A stretch of DNA of 64,000 bases from Brugia malayi (lineage: Eukaryota > Nematoda > Chromadorea > Rhabditida > Onchocercidae). Under the pieces are notes generated by a model, which was not told where the DNA came from, ran no database searches, and saw nothing but the letters and a program-made list of their open reading frames with translations. The translations under genes and the position numbers were made by a program. Below are positions 51,901 through 64,000 of this stretch, piece after piece (position 1 is the first letter of the stretch; every line of letters starts with the position of its first letter). Location: positions 5,804,001 through 5,868,000 of the forward strand of contig NW_025062478.1 of NCBI RefSeq assembly GCF_000002995.4, read 5' to 3'.

Positions 51901-54900
51901 AAAAGGGACTTATAACGGTTACATTTATGGCATTTCTGATTTGCACTGCATGCGTATGCATTAAATAATTGGTTAAAAAAGACGAATGATAGTCGATCGG
52001 GAAAAAGCACTCAATTATCAATCAGTGTAATCGATATCAAAAAGAAAGCTGTGATACTAGGCGTACTTATATGACTACATACTAACTTTACATTGTAAAT
52101 TCATATCGTTTTCAATATCAATACAGTGTCATAGCTTTGCAACAAATAAGTAAGATTAATTGGTAGACTTAAGATCTAAGACTAATTAATAAAGCTATTT
52201 CGAAAAGAAGTAGTGTAAATGCGATTTACTTTGCATTCATAGGACAATGTGATGATTATCGTTGATGTTTTGGAGTATGTCAACTGTATTATATAATTAC
52301 TGAATTAAAATTATCAGATATCGACAATGATATTGTAAAATGATGGATCTGAGTAGTTGCTACACTAACAATAATGTTAAGTGGGAATAATATATTGATA
52401 GGACAACTGCAATTTTCTTCTAAAATTCTTCAGAGAAATTTATTTAAAAATGGAAATGAAATAAGTAAATTCGTTTATGGTTGCTACTTGTTTGTTTGTT
52501 TATCGCTTATCTGTTTATTTGTTGGTTCATTTACCCAACAAATATCGCCTCATCGTTTTACTTGATTACGTAGCTCCATCCTTTTTTTTTTGAGGAAAGG
52601 ATTTTCTATTTCTGATATTTGAAAGTAATATCACATTAAAATCACCTAAAGTAGCTTTTTTAGTTAATTAAGCATATTTGTAGGTTTTCAATGCGTCAAT
52701 ACTTTACAGCAAACGTTTAACGATATCCTCAGGCTGTGTCGTTTGTATAAATTTCATGAATTTTTAAAATCGAATCAGTTTGTACCAATACTGTGAGGAA
52801 TCAATTTTGCGATGCATTTAAAGATTCAGGTTTACGAAATTACAACAATAAAAGTTTTGGAAAAAAAGTTTGATGAACACTTCTTTCTCTTAAATCTGTC
52901 CGTTAGAGAAAAAGGGGTCAAAGTTTGTAATACAAAAGAAGAAATTGATGGAAAATGAGATGATTTGAAAAAAATGGTTTGTAAAATTCCACAAAGTATC
53001 TATTTGTCAGATACGAGAAATGCGTGAGTAATCAGGAGTAAATCGATATTGTTTCAACGTATTTTATTCTTTATTTTTATTTCTTCTTTTCGTTTTGATT
53101 TCAATAAATGAAATCTTGTTAAATTGTATTATCAAATTACTTCAGGGATTTCAACCAAAATTTACGTAAAAAATTCTAATTTCAGTTCAGAGTAATGCCA
53201 ATAGCAACCAGAACAGATAGGATAGTGAAGAACTAAATTCATTTAACTTCATCAAAGTATTTCACACTAAACCTTGAAATTTTCACTTGAGGATTGAACC
53301 AGTTCGATTTAAAATTTTTTCACTGGAAACATTTGTATCAGACATGGAAATGCCATCTGCCCGAAACTGTTACTATTTGAATTGTTTAAAAAATAGGCAA
53401 ATGAATTCAACAATAGTATATAATGGATGATCGAATTTAATATTAATGTAATATCAAAAGAAAAAAATGAATGAATTTCACTTCTCTTTTTGACAAATAT
53501 TAAAGAAAAGTCAAATGACCAAAGTCATACAAATAAAATTATATAAGAAATATGAAAGAGGTGAAAAAAAAGAAACGAATAATTGTTAGCTCCACGACTT
53601 ATTATATCATAACAGTTTTGCTTATTGTTGGCCATTGTGTATATTTGAATAAAAATTGTATGGAAAATTGTGCAAACAAAGACATTGATGAACCAAAAGA
53701 TTTTTCATTTCTTCCTTACAACAATTCTTTCATGAATGTTCTTTTCAACCGGAATTTCTTCTCTTTCAGTTATTGACTGCACCGGGCAAATCATTGAATA
53801 ATATTCATATGGAATGATATATCGTATAAAATGTTTCAAAATAAAACAAAATTGATTTGATTGGCATTCATTCCATCCTTTTTGTATATTATTTTTTTCA
53901 GTGAAGAAAGCATTGATTTTCATTGTAAATTTTTAAAGGTATTTTAACGTACAGCGCCTTAAATTACTTAACCAACGAATGAATTAAAGCAAAAAGTTCA
54001 ATGATTAGCTGATTGGCACTGTAAGTCTTTTTAGTAATATAAGGAGAAATGATCAGATGACCCCGATGCATATTACTTTAACCATTACCACTTGTATTCA
54101 TGGAAAATACAGAATGAGTCTTTGTGTTGACACAGTGTCCCATGTGTATGTGTTTGATTATTTGCTTCTTTTCCATTGTAATAAGCTAACTGAAACGATT
54201 TGTGTTTGTTTACTCTATTGCTTATTGTCGGGATATAGTCGATTTACTTGTTAGTTTTGATGGTTTCTTGCTAACTTTGATTAAGTTAACATTTCTTTCT
54301 CAACAAGTTATCAGGCGAATATATGTTACGATCTCTTAGCACACACGATGAATATGTTGATAAGAATGAGAATCATATCAATGAAGATAAGACAAGGTGG
54401 TCGATGAAAGATTAAGAGGCGATGGAAGATGAAGTAAAGGATGCTACATTTATCATCGTCAGATAAGTAATAATAGCATTCTAAGCGTTCTCATACGATC
54501 AAATCTCATCATCGAGAAATAAATAAAAATGATAATGACTAATTAGTTTCTCATCTTTAAAGAAGAAATGATCCTCAAAAGAAAAGTTTCAATCAATAAA
54601 TGTTAAAAGATGTATTAATTGCTGGAAAGAACTCTTCTATATTTTGCCTTCCATACTGTATGTAACTCATCTTTCGTTTAATAAATTCGAAATGACTTAT
54701 TTTTCAGAAGAAACAAATGAAACAGATTTCCGTAAAAGAAAAAGGAACGGATTTATGTTGGATTTCAGACAAGAAAAAGCACATTGAAATGGTTCCTTCT
54801 TTCGTCTTAAATCATTTTCTCATCTAATTTCATTTCTATTAGCCATATTTTTCTGGCGAGGAAGTGGGAGGCGGATGAGAGGAAGATAAAACAACAAGAA

Positions 54901-55849
54901 TTCTCAAAATCAATCATCTCCGTATACTTTGGATCTTTTCCATGCAAAATATTCCATTATGTTCTGAAACAGGTCATTTATTTTCGAATCTTTCGCAACA
55001 GAAAATCTAATTTTAATGTTTCTGGAAAAACTTAAAAGGAAGAAGAGAGACAGAGAGAGATGAAAGACACAAGGATATTTAGCAAGAATCTTAAGCACAA
55101 ATAATTTCTGATTCTGACGAAAAAAAGGCTTCGATTATAAAAAATACTCCAAATATATATGCTATATTCTTATCAGTCTCATTTTTCAAAAATTTGCATA
55201 TTGTTCAAAATATACAGAAAAGTTTTCTTTTTTTATTTTCACACCTTTTAATCACTTCTTTTCTAATCCATTTGAAATAAACCAAAAAGCTTTTAGCTTT
55301 CGTTCATGTCAACTCTTTTCAAGAATTTTTTGAGCTAAGAGTGAACGATACGAGCCCAGTTATCCCTCGCTGCTAATATATCTAGCAATCCAGACTCCAG
55401 TGTTCTTTTCATTTTTCCAAGAAAAAAAAACCAAGGATGGGCAATCGTGCAAACAGCTAATACATTTATCAAGAAGTATACTACTTGGAGGAAAGAAACA
55501 TTGATCAAATTATTTGCGTCCACATTGTGTTTCGTCATTTTGTTATGCTCCAATGTTTTGTAGACACATAAATTTTTATAGGTGCTTTTTCAATTTTGCA
55601 TTCTTGAGCATTAATTAGACGACTTTTAAGAAATATTTGACAGACAAGGGAAAAAGTTCCTTCATGAAACGAAATGAAATGTATGTCAAGAGAATGGAGA
55701 GAGACAGTAAATCCAGAATTTCTTTTTTCCTTTCTAATTCATATGTAAATAAAATGAAGTAATTTTTTGCTGGAAGTACACGGCTAGAAAATAAATTAAA
55801 TATCAATAAATTAACTCATTACAACAGAAGCATTTACCGCCCCTCAACC

Positions 55850-56900
55850 GATCATAATATCAGCAAGTGCTGCTACTACTACTGCTAACTGCTACTGCTA
55901 CTGCAGCTAATATTGCTATTTGCTATAGTACATGTGTGTCCCGTCTGTCTATCTATCTTTCCGGAAGTAATGCATTCTCGGACTGGATTGACTTTTCACA
56001 TATTTGAGCTAATTTCCGGTTGTACTTTCAAAATGAAAGTCAGCAGGGAGGTGATGCTGTTCTTGAAAGATTCTTGAGAGTTATTGTCACCAAATGGGAG
56101 AAAGGGAAAAGAGACAAATTGAGGAAGTATGGTTGCTGGAGATGTGGACGATGGCACCAACCGGTACAGACTTATCATGATGACAGACAGGCGGAACAGC
56201 CATCCTTCCAGTACATTACTCATTGGCCAGACACTTGAAAAATCCTTTGGCGTCATGCCAATGGTTATTTCTTTTTCTAACTAAAGCTGACAGCACAGTG
56301 ACAACGAGGGACCATTCAAAAGTTCATGAGGCTGGGGTAGATCACAGTTTGGAGGAGAGAGATGATAACCCGGTGAGGAATGACACCAAGACATGATCAT
56401 AGGGGAGCAAATTATCTCTAATATCTACCAATGCTTAATAATTTTGGATTTTTCCCTTAATTTAGCAAATATTGCAAAATTTTTTATGAACTAAAAATTC
56501 ATCTGCACAAGCATATAGGAACAGAATGATTGATCAGTTTGGGATGATAATCATCGACAACTGGGCACATGCTAGGGGTTGGTGTCGTCTGGCTCATTAA
56601 AAGGGAAGAATCAGTGGCGATGGGTGAATGGACCTTGGTCTCTTGCCAACTTCCTCCATTTTATGGCTCTGAAATTAGCCTATTAAGAATTATTTTATTT
56701 TTATATGTCTGTGAGTATGCGATTGTTGTGTGTGTCTATGTGCACGTGTTTGTTTTTGTCTGTCTGTACCATCCTATAATTTGTTTGTTTGTTGGTTTTT
56801 TTTGATTGTGTGGGATGTATGTCTGTGTGACACTATTTAAAGACTCATTGAGGACATTCTTGAAGGAGGTTCAGAGCAGAGAGCTGCAGAAATGTGCACA
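55850..56900. promoter_or_regulatory. GC-richer patch downstream of the DUF19 gene
   Basis: Composition is richer in G and C than the flanks. Opposing frames at 55996-56256 (minus) and 56020-56238 (plus, ending QPSFQYITHWPDT) are both open, which usually reflects composition rather than coding. No splice partners were found. A promoter, enhancer or untranslated exon is possible. Confidence 0.2.
55869..55909. repeat. CTG/CTA trinucleotide repeat
   Basis: Imperfect GCTACT/GCTGCT units at the left edge of the GC-richer patch at 55.85-56.9 kb, followed by GTCTGTCTATCTATC. No coding frame through it is supported. Confidence 0.8.
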
Positions 56901-58281
56901 TTCATAAATAGGTTCATCAAATTGTGCGCAACAATCCTTACATTCCTTCAGCTTATCTGGAAAGAGGTTCGTTATGATAGCTGAAAGCCTTAGGCTCATC
57001 TTTTGATGACAGCTAGTATGTCATGGCTTCTCTCATCGGTATTCCTTCACGTTCTCATCCATCACTGTTCTGATTTTAAAGAGAGATTGAGGAAAACAAA
57101 TATAAATTAGCATTAATTGGTTGTAATTGGAGACTAAAATGCATTTCTATTTGTGAGCGATGTTTGCAAATGCTACAAGCGGATTTTAAGCTAAATTACT
57201 AGAAACATAAACAATGTAAACATTCATTCCTATACAACAATTTCTAATATTATCCAAAAAATATTATCCACCATTCATGTTTTTGTTTTTCTGAAGAAAT
57301 CCAAAAAAAAAATATCCCTATTTTCTCGGTCTTATTTGTGATTTTCGTCGACTTTTAACTGCGAACAAATTCTTGGTAGAAGATTAGCTGAAAGAAGATG
57401 AAAAATGTAACATTTTATAAGTGGATATCCATTCTGGAAGAATTTTCCCCAGTTCGCATAACATATACCAATGATCCTTGCATAAATGCCTCACAAGTTA
57501 AGATGGGCTAGAATTTTGTTTTTTTGTGCTCAAAGATGAGAGAGTGTATTTAGAGGGCTCTTATTTCAGTTTATATTTAAATGCTTCATTGTTTTCATAA
57601 CTTAAAATATTATGCTCATATGAGAAGATGATTTCAACAACGTTGAATCCTTCTCGATATGTGTGATAACTCAACAAGCCTTATTCAAAATAATACCTTT
57701 ATAGAGTAATACTAGATCATTGTAATAGAAATGCCCAGTTCTTAGGTTATTGCACATAGGAACTATATCTGAAAAAAGTGTATAATTTCTAGATTATTTA
57801 TTAAAAAAGCTCTCGATACGTAAGCTCATGTAAAAGCTAGTCAAGAATAAATAGAGAGTTGAAGCGTGAAAAGTAAATTAATTAGAAAATTTGCGCATAG
57901 TTAGTAGATAATAGTAATACGTGGGTTGAGATCGAGTGTCAGATATTGCATCACCAAATTGTGAGCTTAATGAAGAAATTTAGCTAACAGTCCAAGTCGC
58001 AGAGATTTGAATAGGATCTAATGAAATCGCAATTCGCCTATAAAGAATACACTTCATTTCTCCAAGTAAATAATACAGATACTGGTTAGAAGTAATCAAG
58101 ACATCAATTTCCCACGCTCAAATGAAGAAAATATTTTTTTTTTTTTCATCCAATACGATAACAAAAGTGCCAGGTACTGATCACAAGATTTTTAAAGTTG
58201 AAGAGACTCATCAAATGAATAGATTAATAAATAAACAATATCTCAGCAATTTTGTGATTGGTCAATTATCACTAATCATGA

Positions 58282-59430
58282 TCATAGAGATTCGTTAAGA
58301 CCCAAATCGCAACCATATTCGATTACTGATGTTTCGAATTCTTTTAATGCTTCACTTTGACACTTCCATATAATCTCAGGTTTCATGCAGTCGTAATATT
58401 GTCGGATGCCACGGCATTTCTTCTGTTATAATACTGACTTAATAGACATATCATATGGACAAATCAATACCTTCAAGTCATTTAAATTTCAAATCACCCT
58501 TAAAAATTTATTATCTTGCAAATGATTACTAATAAGCACCTACCAGATCTTTTCCTGGTTCTGCTACACCAGTAATAAACATCTGGCATCTTTCATTATA
58601 AATGGTAGCAACTTCCACAATACATTCATAATGTTCCATGAAACGTTTAATATTTTGAGGTGTACAGATGTATCCGAAGTGATCTCGGGCAAATCGAACC
58701 TATATTTCAATTTAAATCCATTCCTTTAATTATTTGTTCAAGTCAAGAATTTTACATTTTAAATCAGTTAAACGAGATTTGAAATTCAAAAGCTTATAAC
58801 TATGCGAAAATTGGCATTGTCAAAATATAGCTGAAATTAAAAATGCATTTGCATATCCATCTTAAAGCTCTAGCAATCCCTGTAAGTAGTTTTTAATGCA
58901 AGTAATGAAGTCATCGCCTAATTTGACTTATTTTTCAATTGCTACAAGGAATGGATGATATCAACAAACCATTTCATCGTTAAGGCAAATCGTGATCGAT
59001 TCAAAGCCAGCACATAAAAACATATTTGCATAACCGTCACAAAGTTCTAGCAATTCTTGTCGAGTATACTTATACATAGGGAATGACACCTTGTATGTTC
59101 AGTTATTATTAGCAGCTAACAATGAGTAAAATAATCCAACGGAATCAAATTAAAATGATTCACTATCAGTTTATGAATTTAATAATTTGAATATTTTACA
59201 AAAATGCGTTTAGACCCGAAAAAAATCATTGGTCTAGCACTCTACATTATAGGTTTATAGTGTTTGGATATCAAATTATAGCGGCAATATGTATAAATTA
59301 ATAGTATCGATGACAGCAATTGCTTTTAACGTACATTTTTTAACATCGGTCTTTGCTGTCGCATTTTGTTCCATCTAAGCATCAACGGTTGGACACATAA
59401 TCTTGTCCTAATTTGCATTTCTTTAGTGCA
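58282..59430 (-). other. DUF19 module 3 (C-terminal)
   Basis: Four exons. The cysteine register is KCTKEMQIRTRLC (x10), CDGYANMFLC (x8), CAGFESITIC (x8), CTPQNIKRFMEHYEC (x13), then ERC, KKCRGIRQYYDC (x8), CMKPEIIWKC (x8) and a final YGC after 16 residues. Twelve cysteines would allow six disulfides. PLMLRWNKM after the second cysteine matches PLIELWNKI at the same place in module 2. Confidence 0.9.
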
Positions 59431-62400
59431 TTTTGTGGATAACTGGTAGGAAAATAGTTCACCATCCAGAATCTTCACCGAATGTCTTTCTTGCGCGATT
59501 GAAGGATTTATCTTCTGCACTTCGGCTGATACACTTTGCTGTTTCTGATTCATATTCATTTTTTCCATAGTTCTTCTTTCTATATTTGCTAAAAGTGAGA
59601 AATCTTAAATTTTTAATTTCTGAAATGAATCGTAAAGATCAGACTTAACAGGATGTTAGTAATTTATTGCATTTATAGACTATAATCATTTATTATTTTT
59701 TGTAGTCATTTGCAATTTTTACTTTAATCATTTATTGCATTTATAGATTATAATCATTTATTGCAATTTTATTTCTACTAAGCGTTCAGAATTTTATGAG
59801 AAAATTAAATTTTTAATTAAATTTTGGAAAAATTATTGAAATTGTTGAGAAAACTGTTCTGCTAACATTTATGCTGGTTTAAACTAGCAGTGCAACCGAA
59901 ATTTGTAATTATATCAGCAAAGAAGAATTGTGTCTCCTGGGTACATTTCCGTTGTACAGCACCCAGTAAGCAATCAAAAAAGTGCGACATTTGATCACAA
60001 TGAATTATCCCAGTGCTATTATATCGTATGATAGCGGTACATTCCTGTAATGCATGCCAGTCGTTATGATATGAAGCTGATAGTGGTCACTGTGGGTTAC
60101 CAATCATTGTGATATGAACCTGAGATTTCCAATTTTATTTTTTTCATTTTATAAAAAAATTTATTTTTAAATTTAGTTTTATAGAACTATGAAATTGTAA
60201 CTTGAAGTGATGCGAATCTCTGAGTTAAAAAAAAAAAAAAAATTATAATTCGATGGTCGTTCTCAGATTTCGTAAGTTCTAACTTTATTTCATGCATCAT
60301 TTTGTAAAAAAAAATCGTTGATTTTAAAAGCAGTGGTTTTCAGCACAAAAGTTAACTTCAAAATTATCATAACTTTGATAAGCAACCATAAATTAGTACC
60401 TTTTCCTCGATGATTACTTTCCTAAGACATGTGAAAGATTCGAACAGATTACCGGCGCCCGTTTTCGAGCAAATTATTCCAAAATGTTCATCCACGAATT
60501 CCATCAGCTAAAGTTTTCAGTGGATCAGTTCTAAATATGTACTGGAATCGAAATTGATGATAATGTTAAAATTGCGGGCAGAATAATCTTCTCTTAAGAA
60601 AAGGTAAAGAAAATAAATTGGGAAGAGATTACAATACATTAACTTAGTTGGCATTATATACTGTAGGATTTTTTATTTTCCATGTATATCAATAATGTTC
60701 ACATAAAAATCAAGGAATCTTTTACTTATAGATTTCTAAAGTTAACTATTTTCAATGAACAATATGACCGAGAAAATAAATTCTTGGCGTTTTGAATTCA
60801 AATTGGTCCATTTTTTACATAAGAGATCAATGATATGAGATCTATATCAGTTCTATCTACTGTCGTAAGATTAAGATTGATTGCATAGTCTCATATGAAT
60901 TTTAATTTCATTGTGAAACCTAACTGAAGAATGTATTTCAACTTACTCATCCCTTTATCCATGAAGTTTAAATTTATTAATTTTCTGCAAAAATATTTGC
61001 TTATAAAATTATTTGATCCCTTATTCCTTGACTAAAGAACATTTTGTAAATGAATTAAGATATTAATATAAAATATACGATATTATCTCGGCAGTTACTG
61101 ATAAGACTAGTTGTAAAGCAACTATCGAAGATAACGTCCAGAAGATCACACAAGTCATTCAGTTCTTTTGAATCATAGGTTAAAAAGGGTAATAAAATAT
61201 CATCAAAAGATCGATGCCGATTCTGTATCTTATTCCATAATCTGAAACTGACTTAATATTAGATTGGTAGTTATATCAACAGCATAGCTGGAATACTCAT
61301 TTTAACAAATCTCTCAAATGATTTTAGATATGTTGGAAATGAAAGTTCATTTATCAATAAGAGCAAAATTTGAATAACAGTTCTTAAACAAACTCGATCA
61401 AAGGCGCATAACACTGAACGATCTGTTCCTCTTGCTTCGTTGTACACGTAAATGATTTGGCTGCAAATTAGCTTTTTCACATTAATCTATTTCAAAGAAT
61501 ATTTAATGAATGGTACTAGGGACTGTACCATCAGTATAAGTATTAATTTTGTTATATCATTTAAATTACTAACTATTCGAGCCCGGAATAATTGTGGGTA
61601 TGTCATTCCAACTTCATGGCATATAGATAACTTTTTTTATTATTATAATATTATTATTTATTATTATAATAAATTATGTTCAAACCATCAAATTTTGACT
61701 TTCTTTATATTTCTCATAAAAAATCAACTACCAACTTTTAGAAATACTTATGACACTTTCATCATCGTCGAATGCTATTTCAATTGCTGGGTCTGACTGC
61801 AGAAATGTATTTTCTTCCACTAGAAAATTTAATGATTTGAAAAGGAGTTAAATATTTGGATTCAATTTAGATTTAGGGTTTTCTAATTAAAAATTAAGCT
61901 GAAATTCGAAGAAGGAAATTATATACAAGAAGCAAATACTTCTCATGTGACTATTAAGTTCTTCTTAATTCAGTTTTGCATAAAAACTCAAACAAGAATA
62001 AATCAATTTAATTTTGTAAAAAATAAAATACTTTAGCTTGGAAATAAGTTGCGTCAATTTTGAAATTCAAAATTTTTGCTCTAAACAAAATAAAATATTC
62101 TTCTCTATAAATATACATGTTTTTTGTTATTTGCTATTCATAGCAATAGTAACACCTACAACCGTAGCGATGTCTCAAAAGCTTTAACCTCTTTTATAGT
62201 TCATTAATTCGGAATGGAAACTTTTCTGGTAAAATTAAACCTAAACATATTCATTGTCACAAGTTGCAATGACAACCTGAGCAAGTTCAAGAACTTTCTT
62301 CACACCAGATAGTAAATTTTGCATCACATAAAATACATATTATTTATTCTGATCAGTCAAATATTCTGCTTCATAATCGATCAGATCGATTCCGAACGTC

Positions 62401-64000
62401 TTACCGTAATCCAAGTCAGAATCGATTTTTCGATCAGATGCAAGGCGGTAATCGGAAGTTTGTTTCTTGCTAAGAAATGGACTTAATAAGTCATTAGAAG
62501 GATTTGTTTGATGGAATAATTCAACTCCACTGCTTTCATTTTGCATTCCATTTGTTGTAGATGAAGTGGAAGTGGAAAGGTGAAAGTTGTCAAAATTATT
62601 CCGCACTGTCATATATTTTTGAATCGAAGGCCTTGCTTTAAAATTTAATAAAATTCAAAGAGTGATTTAAATCATATAAAATTAGAAAAATCTAACAATG
62701 CTTTTACTGTATTTCATTAAGCCGTATCTGTTCAATAATCGATTTCTGACGAAATTTTGTTCTAACAACTCAAAAATTTGGCGCAAACTAAATTATAGCT
62801 GTTTAGATTTCTGTCAGATGCGCCCAATTTGTCTAGTCTTTGACGATTTAATTAAACATATATTCTTTTCTTACCATATGTTTACTATAGATCAAAAATT
62901 TGAAATACAGAACGAAGTTTAATAATGCTTTCATAAAATTAAAATTCGTAACTCGAATTTTCTAAGAAGTCAGTGGGTTTTATGTTCAATATAAACCGAT
63001 AAAACAGAGTTATGGTGCGTGGAACATATTTTCCGGTAAGGAATTTTGTCAGTCATTTTCCAGAATTTTTTGCAAAACGGGCATATACTTTTATATTACT
63101 GACCATTTCTTTCTTCATCAAGTATGGGAAGCGCAGACGGTAACTGGTTCCGTATATACGCTGCAAATTATAAGACAGTAATTAAATCGCGGATATCTCA
63201 TCAACATTAAACAGTTTATATGAAGTTGAGAATCGCTCAAATTCTTTTATAGTTGTTTTATGGAAGCTCTGTAGAATGCTTCCAGCAAATTTTTAATTAA
63301 AACTTGTGAAACCTTAAGTTGTAATTTACCTTAATTGAATTTGTCAGTTTATAACTAATTACTTTTTTAAAATCAAAATCGTTATCTAGTACACTCCTGC
63401 TGCTACTTGAATAATACTCAACTGATACTAGTCCTAATTCATATATATATAAATGTTTCATTATGCCTGTATGAGTAAATGCATACATATAATATCAATG
63501 AAAAGAGCTTCCAAAAATTTTGAAATTTGTTAAAATGGCAATCTTGTTTTTTACTTCGTTTTTCAGCTCTTTTTTCTCATAATTTTCTATCAAACGAAAC
63601 TAAAAAAAAAAAAAAAATGATTCTTTTCATCATCCAAATGATAAAGCATACTTTTTCCAGCTTCTTCAGTAAGTTCACCAGTATTATTCATTTTTGCAAT
63701 ATATGTTACTGATTGTTGTACCAACTCTATAAATGTCACTTATTTTCTACTTTAACAATAATTTCTTAATGAGTGCTAATTTGCAGTACAAAAAAGAAGC
63801 GAAAAAATAATGGGTCAGTATTTATGCCAATATGAATTCATTAATACTTAAAAAAGGAAAAAAGCTAACCCTTTTGAAGAGCACATCCAAATGAAGTAAT
63901 TGCATCGACAAGAATATGAACACCGGGTTTTTCGCATTTCGATCGCACACCAGGCAATATACAATTAAAAAACGTGGGTATGCTGATACATTTACCTTCT
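58282..64000 (-). CDS. Tandem three-module DUF19 (T20D4.11-like) cysteine-rich protein, 5' end outside window
   Basis: Probably a secreted or surface disulfide-rich protein; its function is unknown. Exons from the 5' side: 63870->64000, 63104-63160, 62405-62635, 61736-61819, 61394-61460, 61079-61241, 60387-60507, 59885-60076, 59335-59588, 58970-59089, 58544-58699, 58282-58422. Each junction keeps phase with GT-AG introns of about 120-710 nt, yielding at least 571 residues, and the protein ends DLGLNESL before TGA 58282-58284. Order: partial DUF19 module, a Ser/Thr-rich and acidic linker of about 145 residues, a full module, a linker of about 55 residues, a full module. The start and any signal peptide lie beyond position 64000. 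The main doubt is the junction 62405-61819: if that intron is kept, the upstream part ends at 62340 and two neighbouring genes would result. Confidence 0.88.
59663..59762. repeat. 32-bp direct repeat pair in a DUF19 intron
   Basis: TTTATTGCATTTATAGA-type 32-bp copies at 59663-59694 and 59731-59762 differ at one base and are spaced by 36 bp. They lie inside the intron between exons 59885 and 59588. Confidence 0.85.
59892..61446 (-). other. DUF19 module 2
   Basis: Four exons. The register is CTTKQEEQIVQC (x10), CDLLDVIFDSC (x9), CFTTSLISNC (x8), CSKTGAGNLFESFTC (x13), then QEC, HCDQMSHFFDC (x8), CLLGAVQRKC (x8) and NFGC after 16 residues. The intron at 61242-61393 uses GTTTGT, which restores phase and gives PLIELWNKI. 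The donor of exon 60387-60507 was chosen over a nearer GTACTA because only the former fits the phase of the next exon. Confidence 0.9.
62405..62635 (-). other. Ser/Thr-rich linker exon with possible retained-intron stop
   Basis: The exon encodes a low-cysteine linker with HLSTSTSSTTNG and DRKIDSDLDY. A GTAAGA donor at its end joins it in phase to EENTFLQSDP (61819). Without splicing the frame runs 21 more residues (ending EAEYLTDQNK) to TAA at 62340-62342. The extra stretch reads smoothly as protein, so an alternative end here is credible. Confidence 0.65.
63870..64000 (-). other. DUF19 module 1, C-terminal end only
   Basis: The exon running off the window encodes GKCISIPTFFNC (x8), CILPGVRSKC (x8) and SFGC 16 residues on, the same terminal cysteine spacing as modules 2 and 3. 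It ends LQK at a GTTAGC donor, phase 1, matching the exon at 63160. Confidence 0.8.

Larger units (their letters stand above)
31015..58281. other. Gene-poor region between the F-box and DUF19 genes
   Basis: About 27 kb with no exon chain that I can support on either strand. It is mostly AT-rich, with simple repeats and GC-richer patches at 32.75-34.3, 41.0-41.7, 51.7-51.88 and 55.85-56.9 kb. Stretches between the patches (31.0-32.7, 34.3-41.0, 41.7-45.6, 46.0-51.6, 51.9-55.8 and 56.9-58.2 kb) show only short frames with biased composition and no recognisable domain. The patches could be promoters, 5' UTR exons or enhancers of genes outside or flanking the window. Confidence 0.5.

Noticed and set aside
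61271..61480. 69-residue minus-strand frame as a coding exon
   Set aside because: Shadow frame: the real exon (61394-61460) is in another frame and carries the DUF19 cysteines.
62236..62262. Spliced-leader-like sequence (AGGTTTAATTTTACCAG on the minus strand)
   Set aside because: Only partly like the start of nematode SL1, with mismatches; no donor or Sm-site context and no repeat of SL RNA genes.
1..64000. Insertion of bacterial (for example Wolbachia) or mitochondrial DNA
   Set aside because: No long uninterrupted bacterial-type frames, rRNA or mitochondrial genes were recognised on either strand.

Overview
The window looks like nuclear DNA of a nematode. It is AT-rich, its genes are split by many introns with TTTCAG-type acceptors, and one gene encodes DUF19 (T20D4.11-like) modules, a cysteine-rich family known essentially from nematodes. 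The base composition and long intergenic stretches would suit a spirurid or filarial worm, but that narrower placement is inference only. No bacterial, viral or organellar block was recognised.

Three protein genes can be rebuilt, all on the minus strand. (1) Positions 1217-10278 hold a SIPA1L-family Rap GTPase-activating protein of 22 exons and about 1,029 residues. It has an N-terminal region, a RapGAP domain with its catalytic asparagine, a PDZ domain and a C-terminal coiled coil. An alternative terminal exon would give a shorter form without the coiled coil. (2) Positions 25840-30967 hold an F-box protein of 11 exons and about 521 residues, a probable SCF ubiquitin-ligase substrate receptor whose C-terminal part I do not recognise. 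(3) From 58282 to beyond the right edge runs a protein with three DUF19 modules (12 exons visible, at least 571 residues, N-terminus outside the window). Most of its exons are too short to show up as long open frames. They were found by translating between splice sites and checking that nearly every junction keeps phase.

Between these genes lie two gene-poor stretches, about 15.5 kb (10.3-25.8 kb) and about 27 kb (31.0-58.3 kb). They hold simple repeats, an 11-copy perfect 31-bp minisatellite (45654-45994), a 109-bp near-perfect inverted repeat (20589-21181), and a few GC-richer islands near 13.0, 32.8-34.3, 41.0-41.7, 51.7 and 55.9-56.9 kb that may be regulatory or untranslated DNA. I could not support any further protein or RNA gene there.

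The three genes show no common pathway. The first acts in Rap and cytoskeletal signalling, the second in protein turnover, and the third is expected to be secreted. They are too far apart to form an obvious operon, though probable trans-splice acceptors lie just upstream of the first two start codons. The most interesting points are the tandem three-module DUF19 protein with a conserved 12-cysteine register, the 40-bp tandem duplication that copies an exon-intron boundary and its splice donor in the F-box gene, and the alternative C-termini of the SIPA1L protein.
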